Assembly: GCA_016801845.1 (NCBI GenBank)
Contig: CM028921.1
Location: 14,263,275 to 14,327,274, forward strand
Length of the DNA: 64,000 nucleotides
Direction of reading: 5' to 3'
From: Polydactylus sextarius
Taxonomy: Eukaryota > Chordata > Actinopteri > Polynemidae
In this document: in pieces, positions 1 through 13,019 of the stretch
How positions within the stretch are numbered: the first letter of the stretch is position 1
How the letters are laid out: each line of letters opens with the position of its first letter
The notes under the pieces: model-generated
The model's database searches: none
Told to the model about the DNA's origin: nothing
The model's input: the letters and a program-made list of their open reading frames with translations, nothing else
Program-made: the position numbers and the translations under genes

Positions 1-76
1 ACTCAATCTAACGCTAACTCTTAACGCTGTTTCTGTTCAAAACAAAGATGTGACCACGTTGTTACATAACCAGTTA

Positions 77-622
77 ATACAATGCTTGGCTAAAAAGTCG
101 CCACCTGATGAAGTGATGCTCCCATCATGCCTGGTGATACTGTACAAGCCTATGGGGGCAGTGCTGTGATCTGGGGTTGCTGCGGTTGGTCAGGTCTGGG
201 TTCATCAACATTATGTTTTTATAGAATCAGGTCAGTTGACTTCCATGAATATACCCTGATGACACAAGCATATTCCAAGATGACAATACCAGAATTCATT
301 GATTCATCTCAAATAGTGAAAGAGTGGTTCAGGGAGCATGAGACATCATTTTTACACATTGATTGGCCACAACAGAGTCCAGACCTTAACCCCATTGAGA
401 ACCTTTGGGATGTGCTGGAGAAGACGTTGCGCAGTGGTCCGACTCCCATCATCAATACAAGATCTTGGTGAAAAATGAAAGCAACACTGGACGGAAATAA
501 ATCTAGTGACACTGCAGAAACTCTAATATTCTAATATTTCATTGGACCACCTTTAGCTTTTGATTACAGTGTGTGACCTTTTCTTTTGGTGGCGACTTTT
601 ATTTTGGCCAGGCAGTGTATAT
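77..622 (+). mobile_element. Internally deleted Tc1/mariner-type transposon, copy 1
   Basis: Terminal inverted repeats are visible: the left end (about 77-105, with GGCTAAAAAGTCGCCACC) is the reverse complement, with a few changes, of the right end (about 589-620, with GGTGGCGACTTTT and TTGGCCAGGCAGTGTAT). Between them, 127-471 encodes the C-terminal part of a Tc1 transposase, including DWPQQSPDLNP and ENLWDVLEKTL, where the E is the last acidic residue of the DDE triad. The N-terminal DNA-binding half and the first part of the catalytic domain are missing, so the copy cannot be autonomous. The left TIR joins directly to TGATGAAGTGATGCTCCC, the same junction seen in the copy at 13467. Confidence 0.85.
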
Positions 623-820
623 ATGCACCTCTGTATGGCAGAAAACACACTTATTAGATAAGTCATTTGGCAGTAACAGTTGATACAGTAAACTAAGTTG
701 TAAGGAGTAATACCTGTGAAATGTGACATCTATCGGAGCTACACATGCATTAATTCAGTGACTCACAAGTGTATCTCGTACGCCTATCAGTATCTTGAAG
801 TTGCTCCTTCCTCTCCCTAG

Positions 821-3800
821 GGAACATCATTGGCTCTGGGATCTTTATTTCTCCGAAGGGGGTCCTGGAGCACTCAGGCTCTGTGGGTGTGGCGTTGGTG
901 GTCTGGTTACTGGGAGGATGCATTGCTGCCTTGGGCTCCATGTGCTATGCTGAACTGGGTGTCACCATCCCCAAATCTGGAGGAGACTACTCCTACGTCA
1001 CTGAGATATTTGGTGGTTTGATGGGGTGAGTAAAAACGAGGAAGTATAAATAAAAAGGGGTATTACATTAATATTGCCAGAAAAATGCTGGGAATTTGTG
1101 TGTAATCTAATGAGGTCAAGACTTCTCTTGTCCAGGTTCCTCCTGTTGTGGAGCGCTGTCCTCATCATGTACCCGACCACACTGGCCGTCATTGCCCTCA
1201 CCTTCTCCAACTACGTCCTTCAGCCCGTGTTCCCAAACTGTGTTCCTCCTTACATGGCAACACGGATGCTCTCTGCCACCTGTCTCTGTAAGTGATTACT
1301 CCTCCTTTAAAGGTCTTTAATTGATGTGAGTTGAGTTTTGTCTTATAACAGGTTTAGGTTGAGTGTTTCATGTTGTCTGGTGATGCTGGACTGGTTGTGA
1401 CATGAGAGCACTGCATTTAGAGGAGCTTTACTGTGGCTTTAGTGTCACTGCTGTTTACCTCAAAGTGCATTTGCATCATTCATGAAGGAGGACGTGTTGT
1501 CCTGTGATTCCTCTGATATTGATTTCTTTGAGACCATTCAGGCTCCACAACCCTAATGCTGACACTCATCAGCAGTCTGTTCCTCTGGCATGTCCATTAG
1601 AGAGGAAGTGGTCACGTGTAAAATTTGTTTTATGTAACAGTAGTCTGACGCTGTTAAAACCCTTGTAAAAAAAATGCACAGCATCCCTGGAGGAGCAAGG
1701 ACAGAAGGACTGGAAGACTGGATGTCTGGAAAATAAATGCTGATCCTGAAAACCAGAACCTGAATATCACTGTTTTTTTTGGATGGGTTCTATCCTTTCA
1801 TTTTTATTGACCTATCCAGAGTTGGGTAACAGTAGCAGCAGGTTAAGTGCAGTAGTCCAGACACTCCTTCCCCGGCATCACTTTCCAGTCTTTTCTTTGT
1901 GTTCTGGGTTTTAACTGATCTCCTACCAGTTGGACAGTCGGATGTGCAGAACCCTCCAATGAAAGGCCACAAGGAGGCAGGCAGATCAATGAACAGTTAT
2001 TTAAAGAATCATGGCGGCACAGGGGTTAGCGCTGTTGTCTCATAGCAAGAAGGCTCCCAGGTTGGGCGTAGGGTCTCTCTGTGTGGAGTTTGCATGTTCT
2101 CCCCGTGTCTGCGTGGGTTTCCTCTGGGAGCTCCGGTTTCCTCCCACCGCCAAAAATATGCAACATTGGGGATAGGTGAATTGAGCATGCTAAATTTCCC
2201 CTAGGTATGGATGTGAGTGCGAATGGCTGTTCATCTATACATGTTGTTCATCTATATGTGGCCCTGCGACAAGCTGGCAACCATCCAGGGTGTACCCTGC
2301 CTTCGCCCGTAAGCAGCTGGGATAGGCTCCAGCCCCCCCTCGACCCTGAGCATGGGATAAAGGGGTAGAAAATGGATGGATGGATGGAAGGCAAGTAGTC
2401 CCGCTCTGTTTGTGAGTATTTAGTGGAAGACTCAGTGGAAGAGCATCACATTCACCACATTTTTGCTTCTTGGGTTTGACATCAAAAGTTGAATATGAGA
2501 CAAGATCAGATTTTAAATTCCAATCTGAGCTAATGAGTGGTTTACATCTTCTGTGTAGCCTTTATACTTTTGTCAACGCATCTTCTGTGAACAGTGGACT
2601 GTGATAGCTCCACTGCTCCTTTCTGGAGGTTGTTGGTGATGCAACTGATGTTTGATTTAGGAGTTTTCTTTACAGCTCTCACAATGTCTCTGTCAATAAC
2701 TGCTGATGTTTTCCTTGCTCTACCATCTGTTCCCCTTGAAAAATGGATGGATTCAAACAAAATAATTCCCTTTCACTTGTAAACAGATTTAAATGTAAAA
2801 GCTGAAACATTATTCTCTTGTGTCATATTAATCTTTTGGTGTCAAAGCCACCAAACAACAACAACAACAAAAAAAAAAAGGAATTAGCCTTGTAGTGCCA
2901 ATGCTTTAAGAGATGACTATCAAAGTTTGGACAAATAACTAGTTGGTGCTTGTTTTTTTTTATTGGTTCTGATGGGATGTAAAAGCAACAGAGCTCCTCA
3001 AAAATTTAGATGTTCTTATCAAAAATTCATCCTCTAAAAAAGGAAACGTTGCATGTGGGGTGTAATGACAGAGCATTGGACCGTTCAGCAGACTTCATGC
3101 CTCAGTATTGAGCTCACATTAGCTCAATGACATTGGTCATTGTGGACTTGTCAGGTTGCCTAATTGCTTGCTGTTTGGCCTGACAGTAGCAGGACTTCAG
3201 CACGTGATTCCTTGCCTCTGACGACTTCATTCACTCTTGTTTTCAGAGCTGGATGCTGAAATGTGAGCTATTCCCGGCCTCTTCTGGGCTGGAGGAGGGT
3301 GGAGGGGTGGTTTTGGGAGACCTCGCCACGTTTTGTTTGCCCCTTCCCAACGGAAGTGTTTTGTTTTGTGGGGCTGACAGCTCGTCTTTGTGCTGCAGAG
3401 CGAGGCCACCATGAGAGAGAGCAGAGCAAAGCCGCTGACAGTGATGGACGAGGTGAAACAATCGCGCCCTCCTTCGCTCGTCTGTTTCCCACATTCCTGC
3501 CTCCCATGGTAACGCTGCTGCTGCCGCCCATCGTTGGCAGGTTCACCAGCGCTGGGATGGAGGGATACTGATGCTGAGACATTTAAAGAGGCAGTTCACC
3601 CATTTCACATGTGCATTTACTAAGCATGTGAGGTCAGTTGTATAAAGTGTCAGTTTTGTCAAGTCATAAATAAAATAGATAAAATCAAGTGGCTGGTGTC
3701 ATGGTGATGCTGTTGCGGTGACCACTTTGGCCTTGGACACAGCAGGACAGGGTTTTTGGGATGTAGGATGTGGTGACTTAAAAATAGAGCTCTTTAGTTG

Positions 3801-6800
3801 TGTGTTTCTTTTTTCAATAATTTTGTTTTTAGTATTGCCAAAAGTGATACATTATAGTAATTCCATTCTGTGTGAGAAATAAAAATGACAAAAATCAAAG
3901 TATATACAAATATTTACAACAACCTGTGGACCTGCTCTTACTCTTATTTGTCCTCATGTAGCAAGAAACAACAAAGATGTAGCAACAACAAAGAAAGACT
4001 TTGGCACACAGATGAAGTATTTTTATTCAAAATTCATATCATCATCACTATCATCAGATTTTACTAAAATCTGTCAGCATCAAACAAAAATTACAACAAT
4101 GGTTGGGGCTGCGCAATTTTAGGCAAATATATGGAAATGTTGCACAAGCTGAGGCTTCAACGCACAACCTTTAACACCAAGATCCACCCTCTACCTCACT
4201 AAGCTAAGTGACAAACGGAAATATCATATGTAGTTTCACAAATTGACTAAGTCAGTCAGTTATCTGTGTGCAAGACAGCAGCTGTTGGCGTGAAGGCAGA
4301 TTTCAAACAGCTGTCAAAAATTCTGTTATTAAGACAAAAATCCCAAAATACACAAAATGCATCTAGACAGCATGGAGATGTTGGTAATTTGTTTATAAAA
4401 ATGATTTATTGGCTCCATAAGTGAAAAACTAATGTTTAAAAAAAATCATATGAGAGTGAAATTCAAAATGATGTAAAAAAAAATTCAGTTTTTGAGATAA
4501 AATTCTGATATTTTCCAAACATCGTCGATCATGTAATTTTTTTAAATGAACATTTAAAATGTATTTAGCAAGAATTTGTAAGAATATGTTTAAAATACAG
4601 TTTACAGTCAAACATTTTGAAGGCTCAATTTTCTATAAATCAAAATCTGTGTGGATAGTTTGTGTAGGACGGTCTGAGGATGCTCTGTAGCAAGTTTGGT
4701 GTCAATTGAGCAAAAACTGTGGGAGGAGATTGGTTTAATAAGTTTTACAGTTTTTGAAAAAAAAAAAAAAAAACACTGATGGACTTAATAATTTGCAATA
4801 GGTTTAAATATACAAAAACTTCTTCAGTATTGGGGCTATATTTTGGTCTGTAGCATATATGGTTGATTGGTTGGAAGTTTTCATAATTTTGAACTTTAAC
4901 AGCTTGCTGTAGCATCACCATCAGGACTATTGACCTGTTTTTGCAGCGGAGGCAATCTGGCATGGGGCTGGTGATTTTTCACGCATGGCAAGTAGGACTT
5001 TCTCGGAAGAAGAAGATGCAGGAAAACAATAGGATTCCAGCCCCTCACTAGTACAAAACAGTACTTTGTTAGGAAGTTGTTTTTATGTTGTGATATCTTG
5101 AACCAGTCAATGATTTGATCACACTGGTGTGAATTTGGGGCTCAGGGGTTATAGAGGACAGTGGACTTTGTCGGAACTGTGAGAATGGACAAAGAGCTTT
5201 GCAAACCTACATTCAAACTCAAAACTTCTTATTGGTGGGCAGGACTGACACACAAGGATGACAATGGGATGAGTTTGTAAAACACGATGTTTCAAATCAT
5301 GATTTATATTTGAAATCAATTAATTGTTCAGTCCTAGTCTTTATGTATTTCCATTGTACATTCCACATTCTCTAATAATCATGCCAGAGTTTAGATTTGT
5401 TCAATTCTTTGGTTTGAGACTAAATAGTGTTAAAAAGTAACAATATTCCCATAGAGCTGAATGCTGCCCTCTGGGATGCTTGGAAACATCATCCAACAAG
5501 GTAGTGCCCCTGTGCCCAGTGAAGGGCTCCTGTACCTCCTGGAGGATCCTGAAACGTAATATTGTTGTAGCTGTTTCCAGACCAGACTGATGTCCTGTGT
5601 GTGATCTGAGGTTTTCTGTGTTTCAGTGCTGCTCACCTGGGTGAACTGCTCCAGTGTTCGTATGGCCACCAGAATCCAGGACATCTTCACTGTAGGGAAA
5701 CTGATGGCACTGGGCCTCATCATTGTGGTCGGCCTGGTCCAGATCTTCAACGGTAATCCTAAAACTTTACTGCTTCCTGAAGAGACTCTAAATGCATCAC
5801 TCAGACATTTGTTTTTCCCTCCAGGGAACTATGAGGCTCTGACCCCTCAGGTGGCCTTTTCCCTAGACAAGACACCGTCGGTCGGGCAGATCGCTCTGGC
5901 CTTCCTTCAAGCATCCTTTGCCTTCAGTGGATGGAACTTCCTCAACTACGTCACAGAGGAAGTGGTTGAACCCAGACGGTGAATATTCAAGCTCCACTGT
6001 GTTTCTCAACACCCTGCAGGGCTCTAATGTTTGAAGTTTCAGTTTCCACAGTGACTTGGCTGTTTGGGCAGTTCCTGGTCTTAAAGTCGACAGTGCTTAC
6101 ATTTTTCTGATCATCAACATTGCTCCTCCTGCCTTTGACCAACTTTCATGCATGTTGGGTTTTGGTGTCATCTGTGCATGTATTTGTGTATATGTGTGTC
6201 TGTGTGACCTTGGTCAGGAATCTACCTCGTGCCATCTACATTTCCATACCATTGGTGACCTTTGTGTACACGCTCACCAACATCGCCTACTTCTCCTCCA
6301 TGTCCCCTGAGGAGCTGCTGTCATCCAATGCTGTGGCTGTAGTGAGTAACAAGGCTGCAACATGAGTGCTGGCATGATCCCACATCCATTATTTTGTTTT
6401 TATTTTTGATGTACAATAAGAACATGGACACCAGCATTTCAAGATCAGAAGAAAAGTAAACTAAAATACAGAGGGGTTTTCTAAAAAAAACAGTAAAGGT
6501 TCATAATTCAATGAACCAATGGTAAAGATATTCCATAATACACAGTACCAAGTTGGTCCAGCCTTGCAGTGTTGTGAAGTGTTGTGGTTCCTTGACAAAG
6601 AAGAAGTTGTCTCAGTTTTTGTGCCTCCACACCAACAGCCATACTTGCAGTCATTAAGTTTTGTGGTTGTCAGTCACAGTTAAGTGTAACAGACAAGTTA
6701 ATCCTTTCAAATGTAGCAAGAGTATTAACCTCTGCTGCATTTTGGCAGTTTTGGTCAAGTGAATATGAAAACAACTGCACATTGAAATGACCAACATCCA

Positions 6801-9428
6801 AGTAAAGCGAGAGAACCGAACATATTTTCAGTGAATCTTTTAAAAAAGAATTTATTTAGTGCATCTATAGTGTCCGACCAATGCAACCTCATGATGCAGT
6901 GAATCAAGGGAGCGTTTTGTACATTTTCATACCAAAGAGACGCTTAACTTTGACTCATATGGAGGTTTTTACACGTATATAACAAAACATTCCCTTTACC
7001 GATAAAGCTGGAATATCAGTGAATTTAGGCCTGTGTAGGTCAAACCAGTTGATCAACAAAGTCTTTGGACATCATGGACATCCAGACCAAAATTCATGGC
7101 AGTTCATTAAGTAGTTGCCATGATTTTCAGTCTGGACCAAACCAATCATTTCCATCCCCAGGAAATGATTGGGGATGGAAATGATTTAAGTCAGACAGAT
7201 GCAGTAATGCGCTATAGAATGCATTTTAAAGGCTCTGCACTGAGCTTTTACATAAAGATGACATGTGGTTGATTTTTGTGCAAATTATTCACCAATGAAG
7301 GAATTCAGCACTCGTTGAAACGGGCCTCTAGTTGAGGCCCAGAATTTACAACTGTAGCTGATGCTGTCATTTTGCTGTTCAGACATTTGGTGAGAAACTT
7401 CTGGGAATGTTCTCTGTCATCATGCCCATCTCTGTGGCCCTGTCCACCTTTGGGGGAATCAATGGTTACCTGTTCACTTCATCCAGGTGAGCTCTGTCGC
7501 CTTGCTGCCATCATGCTCTCACTGTTAACTCTGCTCCGACATGACATCACCTGGTGTTTCCGTCTGTAGGTTGTGTTTCTCTGGCGCCAGAGAGGGTCAC
7601 CTACCCAGCCTGCTCGCCATGATCCACTATGAGAATTGTACGCCTATCCCTGCTCTCCTGGTCTGCGTATGTACTGCCACATCTTGTTATTAGAGGCTAT
7701 TCAAAGCCTATTTTCACATACACATATTTTGCAGTTTTTCTTAAAATATTTTAAAGTTGGATGACAACAATTTATTTTAAGTTGAGTGCTTACTACAGAC
7801 AGCTTTAAAAGCAGGTGGTCAAAGTTAAAAATCAGCGATTGGAACATTTCAATTTTCAATCCCGTGTATGTGTTAAGCTCCAAAAACACTCAAATCTGTA
7901 TTTCCCATAATGCAGTAAGAATGGCTGTCTCTATTATTCTGCATTCTTGTCACATTGAACATATTGGGGTTGATATAGTGACTGCCAGGAGCACAACTGA
8001 AGAGTTTGAATCCAAGGTTGTGACATTATTAAATGAACTCTAAGTGAAGAGTAAACCACTGCAGTTACAAAGTTTGTTGATAAGCTACGTCACGTTTCAT
8101 TGCTCTAAAATTGGTTTGCAGGTCTGTCGAATTGTGTCCAGAGATGTTATTGTCTACCACCTTTGGTAATGTCCCCATGGAAATTGAGGTCATAACCAAG
8201 CTAGTGTTACATTGGCATTGGCCAGAATTGGACTCTTCATACAACCAAGCAATGTGACATTAGGGAACAAGCTTGTTTTCTCATAACATTAAAATTGGTG
8301 GCTTTTACCTTTAGTGGTGCATCCATGAGCTCCTCAGACAGGTTGAAAGGTCTTTGTCTGACTCTGTTGTGTTCATGTCCTTTTAAATCACAATTTAGAA
8401 AACAATATGGATGCTACCAAAGAGATGACACCATGAAAATATTGCTTTACTTGTCTTGTTACTGCAAACAATAACTTTATCTAATCTAGGTTATTCTATG
8501 TGGAAAGCAGCTAATGGTTACAACATATGGGTGAACCTCCTATTCAATACATGAATATCTATTATCATCCATCGTTTTACCATCAACTATACATTCACTT
8601 CCATCTGCCATTTCTCCATGTATATAATGTCAAAAGCTTGGCAAGTTGTGTGACCAAATTTTTGCCAAACTTCACCAAGTTTGTTCCAACTTCAGGGGGC
8701 GATCATGTGAAAATTGACTCATAAATGCACAATAATGTTCATGATATTTTCACAGTGCTCAGCCACCATCGTCATCCTCTGTATTGGAGAAACACACAAT
8801 CTGATCAACTACGTCTCCTTCATCAACTACCTGTCATATGGCGTCACCATCGCAGGTCTGCTCTACTATCGCTGGAAGAAACCCAACCTGTACCGACCCA
8901 TCAAGGTATAACAGACTGAGTAAGAAGTTTAACATCATCACCATAAACCGTGAATTGTAAACTTGTGACCATGTCTTCTTCAGGTCAACCTGCTGGTTCC
9001 TGTGTGTTACCTGATGTTCTGGGCGCTGTTGCTGGGCTTCAGTCTTTACTCAGAGCCGGTGGTCTGTGGTGTCGGTCTGGTCATCATGCTTACTGGTGTA
9101 CCTGTCTACTTCTTGGGTGTCCATTGGAAAGAAAAACCAAAGTGTATCTACAACTTTATTGGTGAGTTCGTAAGACATCCATCAGTAGAGGAATTCTTCT
9201 CAATGTGGAAGGTTTCAGCATTTCTGCAACAAATTAAATTTAAGGCTCTAATGATGTGTATTCGAACCCTGTGTAACTCCTGGCTATCCTCCTGCAGAGA
9301 GGGCGACGTATGTGGGCCAGAGGTTGTGTTTTGTGGTCTTTCCTCAGATCGACCCCATTGAGATCGCCAACCCCTCAGAATGGACTGACCGGTCCTCAGG
9401 CAGGAGCAGTTTCTCTGCCCATTCTTAA
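821..9428 (+). CDS. slc7a8: LAT2-type L-amino-acid transporter, 3' ten coding exons (5' exons outside the window)
   Basis: Light chain of a heteromeric amino-acid exchanger (APC superfamily). Family knowledge: it pairs with SLC3A2/4F2hc at the plasma membrane and exchanges neutral amino acids without sodium. Exons: 821-1025, 1136-1287, 5627-5752, 5825-5978, 6218-6341, 7383-7486, 7570-7666, 8756-8905, 8984-9161, 9298-9428. All have GT/AG borders and matching phases, giving 472 residues and a TAA stop. Visible marks are the TM1 unwound motif GNIIGSGIF at the first exon, YAELGVTIPKSGGDYSY, the FPNC cysteine after TM3 that would bond to the heavy chain, GWNFLNYVTEE, NLPRAIYISIPLVT, GAREGHLPS and LTGVPVYFLGVHWKEKPKC. 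LLTWVNCSSVR and SEPVVCG fit LAT2 better than y+LAT (SLC7A6/7) or LAT1. The N-terminal 45 or so residues are not in 1-820; the exon begins one base into a codon. A slc7a8 paralogue label (a or b) cannot be decided here. Confidence 0.9.
2013..2392 (+). repeat. tRNA-like SINE / LINE-tail repeat with GGAT tail, in slc7a8 intron
   Basis: A common teleost interspersed repeat. It starts with a tRNA-like head (GGCGGCACAGGGGTTAGCGC resembles an A box), has a body with GTGTGGAGTTTGCATGTTCT and CGTGGGTTTCCTC, and a distal part with CCAGGGTGTACCCTGCC and GGGATAGGCTCCAGCC. It ends in a short GGAT/ATGG microsatellite tail (about 2371-2390), as expected for target-primed integration. The exact family is not resolved from sequence alone. 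Confidence 0.75.
2542..2790 (-). mobile_element. Tc1 transposase N-terminal (HTH) fragment
   Basis: The minus strand encodes about 72 codons resembling the helix-turn-helix of Tc1-type transposases: GRARKTSAVIDRDIVRAVKK, then ISCITNNLQKGAVELSQSTV. This is the paired-like DNA-binding region, opposite in strand to the C-terminal fragment at 127-471. No catalytic domain or TIRs are seen next to it, so it is a decayed piece inside the large slc7a8 intron. Confidence 0.7.
2791..5626 (+). other. Remainder of the large slc7a8 intron
   Basis: A 4.3-kb intron (1288-5626) separates the second and third visible slc7a8 exons. Beyond the SINE and Tc1 piece I see no gene here. Short ORFs near 3243-3582 overlap on both strands and have no recognisable domain. 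A-rich runs lie at about 2868-2880 and 4758-4773. Confidence 0.6.
7082..7186. repeat. Two adjacent hairpins in slc7a8 intron
   Basis: First stem: CCAGACCAAAATTCATGGCA (7082-7101) opposite TGCCATGATTTTCAGTCTGG (7116-7135), imperfect. Second stem: AATCATTTCCATCCCC (7144-7159) opposite its perfect complement at 7171-7186, with an 11-nt loop that itself repeats GGAAATGATT. Confidence 0.85.
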
Positions 9429-9925
9429 AACTCTTTTCTGAATATATGAAGATCTTTGTTTTTGCCTCCAGTTTTTATTCTGTCCAGACACCAGTTCCCA
9501 GGATGGGAGCTACCTATCTGACCTTTGACCCTCGGAGACTCTGGTTTTTATCCAATGGGAACTGCTCCTCTGTGCTGCTTGCACTTTTTCCTTCTTATGT
9601 TTTTTTTCTCTTTTCTACTAAGTCATCAAGTACAACAACCTAATGGCAACAAATGTCGTTTACCCATATGTTGGACCCATTTCTTTTGTCTTATAACATG
9701 ACAACGAGCGGTTACTTCTCCTGAATGTTGCAGGTGGTTTTATGGGCCTTTTCGCACTGAGTCCCAAACAAACGTATAGATTATAGAATGTGATTTAATC
9801 AGGAGGTGTATATGAATATTTTTCAACCTAATTCCATTTCCCATGAAGAAAGGAAAAGTTTTCAGGATGATGAATTACGTTTGAAACTTTTCAAGACTCT
9901 TATAATAAACATACATTAGAATTAT
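9429..9925 (+). other. slc7a8: slc7a8 3'UTR with poly(A) signal
   Basis: Non-coding sequence after the TAA stop at 9426-9428. The first canonical AATAAA is at about 9904-9909, so cleavage is expected near 9920-9930. The short ORF at 9446-9643 has no recognisable domain and lies within this UTR. Confidence 0.55.
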
Positions 9926-10164
9926 ATTTCATCCTTTTTTCTTTTTTTTTTTACAGAAACACCAGTCAGTTAATCACTTAGTTCAACATGAACCATTACA
10001 ATTTCCACAAAATTAATGTCTTGATTATCCAGTTTTTACTTTTTTAAAAGTAAAACTTTTAAAATCTTTTAATACACAATAATAAAAGTTATTCGGATAA
10101 AAGAGTTTGTTAGTAATCACCGTGTGTGATCACCACTAGTGTAAATCTATGAGCTTTTACTATA

Positions 10165-10230
10165 CTATACTAATAATAATAATATATTATTATTATTATT
10201 GTTATCATTATTGTTATTATTATTTTTTTT
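10165..10230. repeat. TAA/TTA-rich simple repeat and T run
   Basis: Interrupted TAATAATAA / TTATTATTATT units followed by a T run, in AT-rich intergenic DNA. Confidence 0.85.
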
Positions 10231-11189
10231 TAAAGGCGCGTTCATTATGTTTGTGTAGATATTTGGTACTTGGTGTGAAAAGGCCTTTACTAGTGAAAAA
10301 TGTGTATTAAAATATTGTCTACTAAATGATTCACTATATTAGATTTTGCAAGTGCCTTTTGCATTTGATTATTTGAGAAGCACTTTGGTCTTCCTCTGTC
10401 TCTTCACTTTCCTCACTCATTCGTAAACTAACCAGATGATGCACAAAGCGATGTCATGTCTGAAGTGAAACTAAAGCATATTAATCTGTTGATAACACAG
10501 TAGTTATGTTCACGTTTCCTGCTGCGGTCACCTCAAACCATGTCACTCTGGTTTGTTGTAATTAGCTGATTTACTGACACTGTGATTGTGATCAAATGTA
10601 GAAATACGTTTAAATGCTTGCAGCCCTCTCATGATTTTGATTTTACAAAGTAAGAATGTTGTGTTGTGTTAAACTAAGTCATGACGATGCAATAATGCTG
10701 GTTCTTTTTACAAATGTTGTCCATAAACCACAGATTCCTCTTGGCCAATAATCAATCTCCTTACTTGTTTTTGCTCTCTAATATAATTTTTTACAATTTC
10801 AGGCTTTGCAGATGTTGCTATTGATTTGTCTTTCTGTTTAAAAGAGCTTTTAGCAATGAGCAGAAAGATATGTCAATGACATATTCTTGATCAACTGTTG
10901 AATTTTCTGTTATATTTTTAAAAGCACAGTTACACAAACATCTCTGAATTACTCCCAGATTTATTGAGGATATTTGTAAAAAGAGCCAAAATGACCATTA
11001 TTAGGTCCATTATTAAGCCTCTGTTTTAGTTGATGGTTTTGAATAAAAACTGTGATGCCTCAAAACCACAGACAGAACATTCTAACTGTGCAGTGTGTGC
11101 TGATTACACTGCAATACAGATTGAGGACAAATTAAAGGAAAAGAACCCATAGTGTGTTTGTGATGTGATATAATGTTCCACCACGAGCC

Positions 11190-12300
11190 TCCAAAACACC
11201 TACACTGGTCCTTGTCATAAATGGTAGTATGTTAAATTCTCCTGTATTTATTTAACCACCTATATGATCCCTAAAACCCTCTAAATTTCCATTAGAAACC
11301 TCCTGAAGTATGACTAGGACCTTGTTACAAACCAATAAATCTCCAGAAGCCCCCAGAAGAAAGACCTGTTGAACCTCTTCAATGGCCACTACAGCCTACT
11401 AATGATCTCTAACCTTGTAAATGACCTCTGGAATGTTGTCATCGACCATTAAAACTATATGTAGAATTGTGCCACTGGCATTTAGAACCTCCAAAAGTCC
11501 CCTAGAAACTACTAGTGGACCTGTAGGGCCTCATCACTGACAACTATAACCTCTTAATGGACCTCCATAGCCACCTAGTACCACCAGAGCCTCCTCAAGG
11601 AAACTTTCTGTACATGTGGGATATCTTAAAGGAACAGTAAACCCCAGGGGACATGTGTAGAACCTTATAGTTGATCACTAAACATCTAAAACTACACGTA
11701 GATGTAGTTTTAGTCCTCCCCAGAGGACTTCTAGAGGCTCCAAATTAACTGCTTCAACCTCTTAGGCCAAAGGCCTTCCTATAACCATAACCTGACCTTC
11801 TGACGGACCACTACAACCCTCTAAATAACGACCAACACCAGCAAAGAACTTAAGTAGACATTTACACTTTATAAACAATCCCTAAGGGCCCTCAAGAACC
11901 TTCTCACCAACATCCCAAATCATCCCAAGAAACTCATAATTTCTCAAATCTTGTAAAGGACCACGAAAACCACAACATGATAACATCAAATTGAAACCTT
12001 CTAAAGGACGTCTAGAATCTTGTTGTTGATTAGAGAATCTTGTAGAAATAGAACCTTATGAGTAACCTTTAGAACGAAATAACCTCAACAGGACCTCTAG
12101 AACCTTCTGTCTGACCATTACACTCTCTTAAAGAAATCCAAACCTGCTAAATGGCCACTTCACAGGCACTTAAGCAATTTGATAACCACCTAGAGAGAAC
12201 CTAAAAGGCCTGTAGAACCCCACCATTGACTTCTTTAATGATCCTGAGAACCTACTTAACCTCTAGGATCTCGTAAAGAACCGTTAGATGTTTCCTTAGA
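11190..12300. repeat. Degenerate ~21-bp-period minisatellite, locus 1
   Basis: About 1.1 kb of strongly diverged tandem units, clearest at 11517-11600. Successive units there begin GACCTGTAG, GACAACTATAACC and GACCTCCATAG at 21-nt spacing. Another clear pair is GACCTCTAGAACCTTCTGTCT followed by GACCATTACACTCTCTTAAAG. The rough unit is GACCACTAGAACCTYCTAAAG. Related units occur at 33720-34000 and 39110-39300. A small palindrome (CTAAAACTACA, 6-nt loop, TGTAGTTTTAG; 11686-11713) sits inside. Stops occur in all frames, so it is not coding. Confidence 0.65.
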
Positions 12301-13019
12301 GACTGTAATTAATATACCAAAGTAACGAATGAAACCCGAAATTAAGTGTTGTGTGAGCCTCCAGTCAAGCAAATTTTTTTTTCCTTTAATTTGTCACTTG
12401 TCTTCATATTTTCAGCGTCTGAGAAATCAAGATATTTTTGGAGACTGAGATTCTGCCATGTTCTTACACTTTGATCACATTTGATCTTAATCTCAATTTA
12501 CCCAACTTTCTGGAACTTTTTCCTCAACAGTATTTCAGTTTACTCTAATGCAGCTGTGGGTATTACCTTTGTGGGACAATATAATCAACTATTTATTAAC
12601 CTGAACACTGATGTTTTTCAGTGTACATATTGGCTTTTGGAAGTGAAACACTGCCTTTTACCCATTTCTGTTTGAATGCAGAGATCAACTGACTCCCAAA
12701 ACATTTTTGTATTTAAATATTCAGTATTCACTTGACAGTTGATGTCCCTGCTCTTTTTCCCATTGCCCCCCAAAATTTACCAATGCGAGGCAACATGTTG
12801 TCAAGAGGCTACAGCACTGAAAATATGCTGTACATCACAAATAGTAAAGATTGAGTACTATATTAGTTTTTACTATTTAGTCTTGTTATTATGAGCAAAT
12901 GTTTTCTATGGCATCTGCTCTGTAGACTGTTTACAACGATAGCTGATGCTTATAGGTGCTTCCTGCATATAAGTGCTGCCATCTTATATATTTCAAGCCA
13001 CAGTCTTTGATGGTTTAGT
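12301..13019. other. Intergenic, no gene seen
   Basis: AT-rich sequence between the minisatellite and the interspersed repeat at 13020. The ORF at 12481-12675 shows no domain and is probably chance. Confidence 0.6.

Noticed and set aside
3399..3452. Possible alternative first exon with a strong start context (GCCACCATGAG) between an acceptor and a donor in the slc7a8 intron
   Set aside because: It ends in phase 0, but the next slc7a8 exon needs phase 1, so it would not read in frame. No similarity to LAT N-termini is seen.
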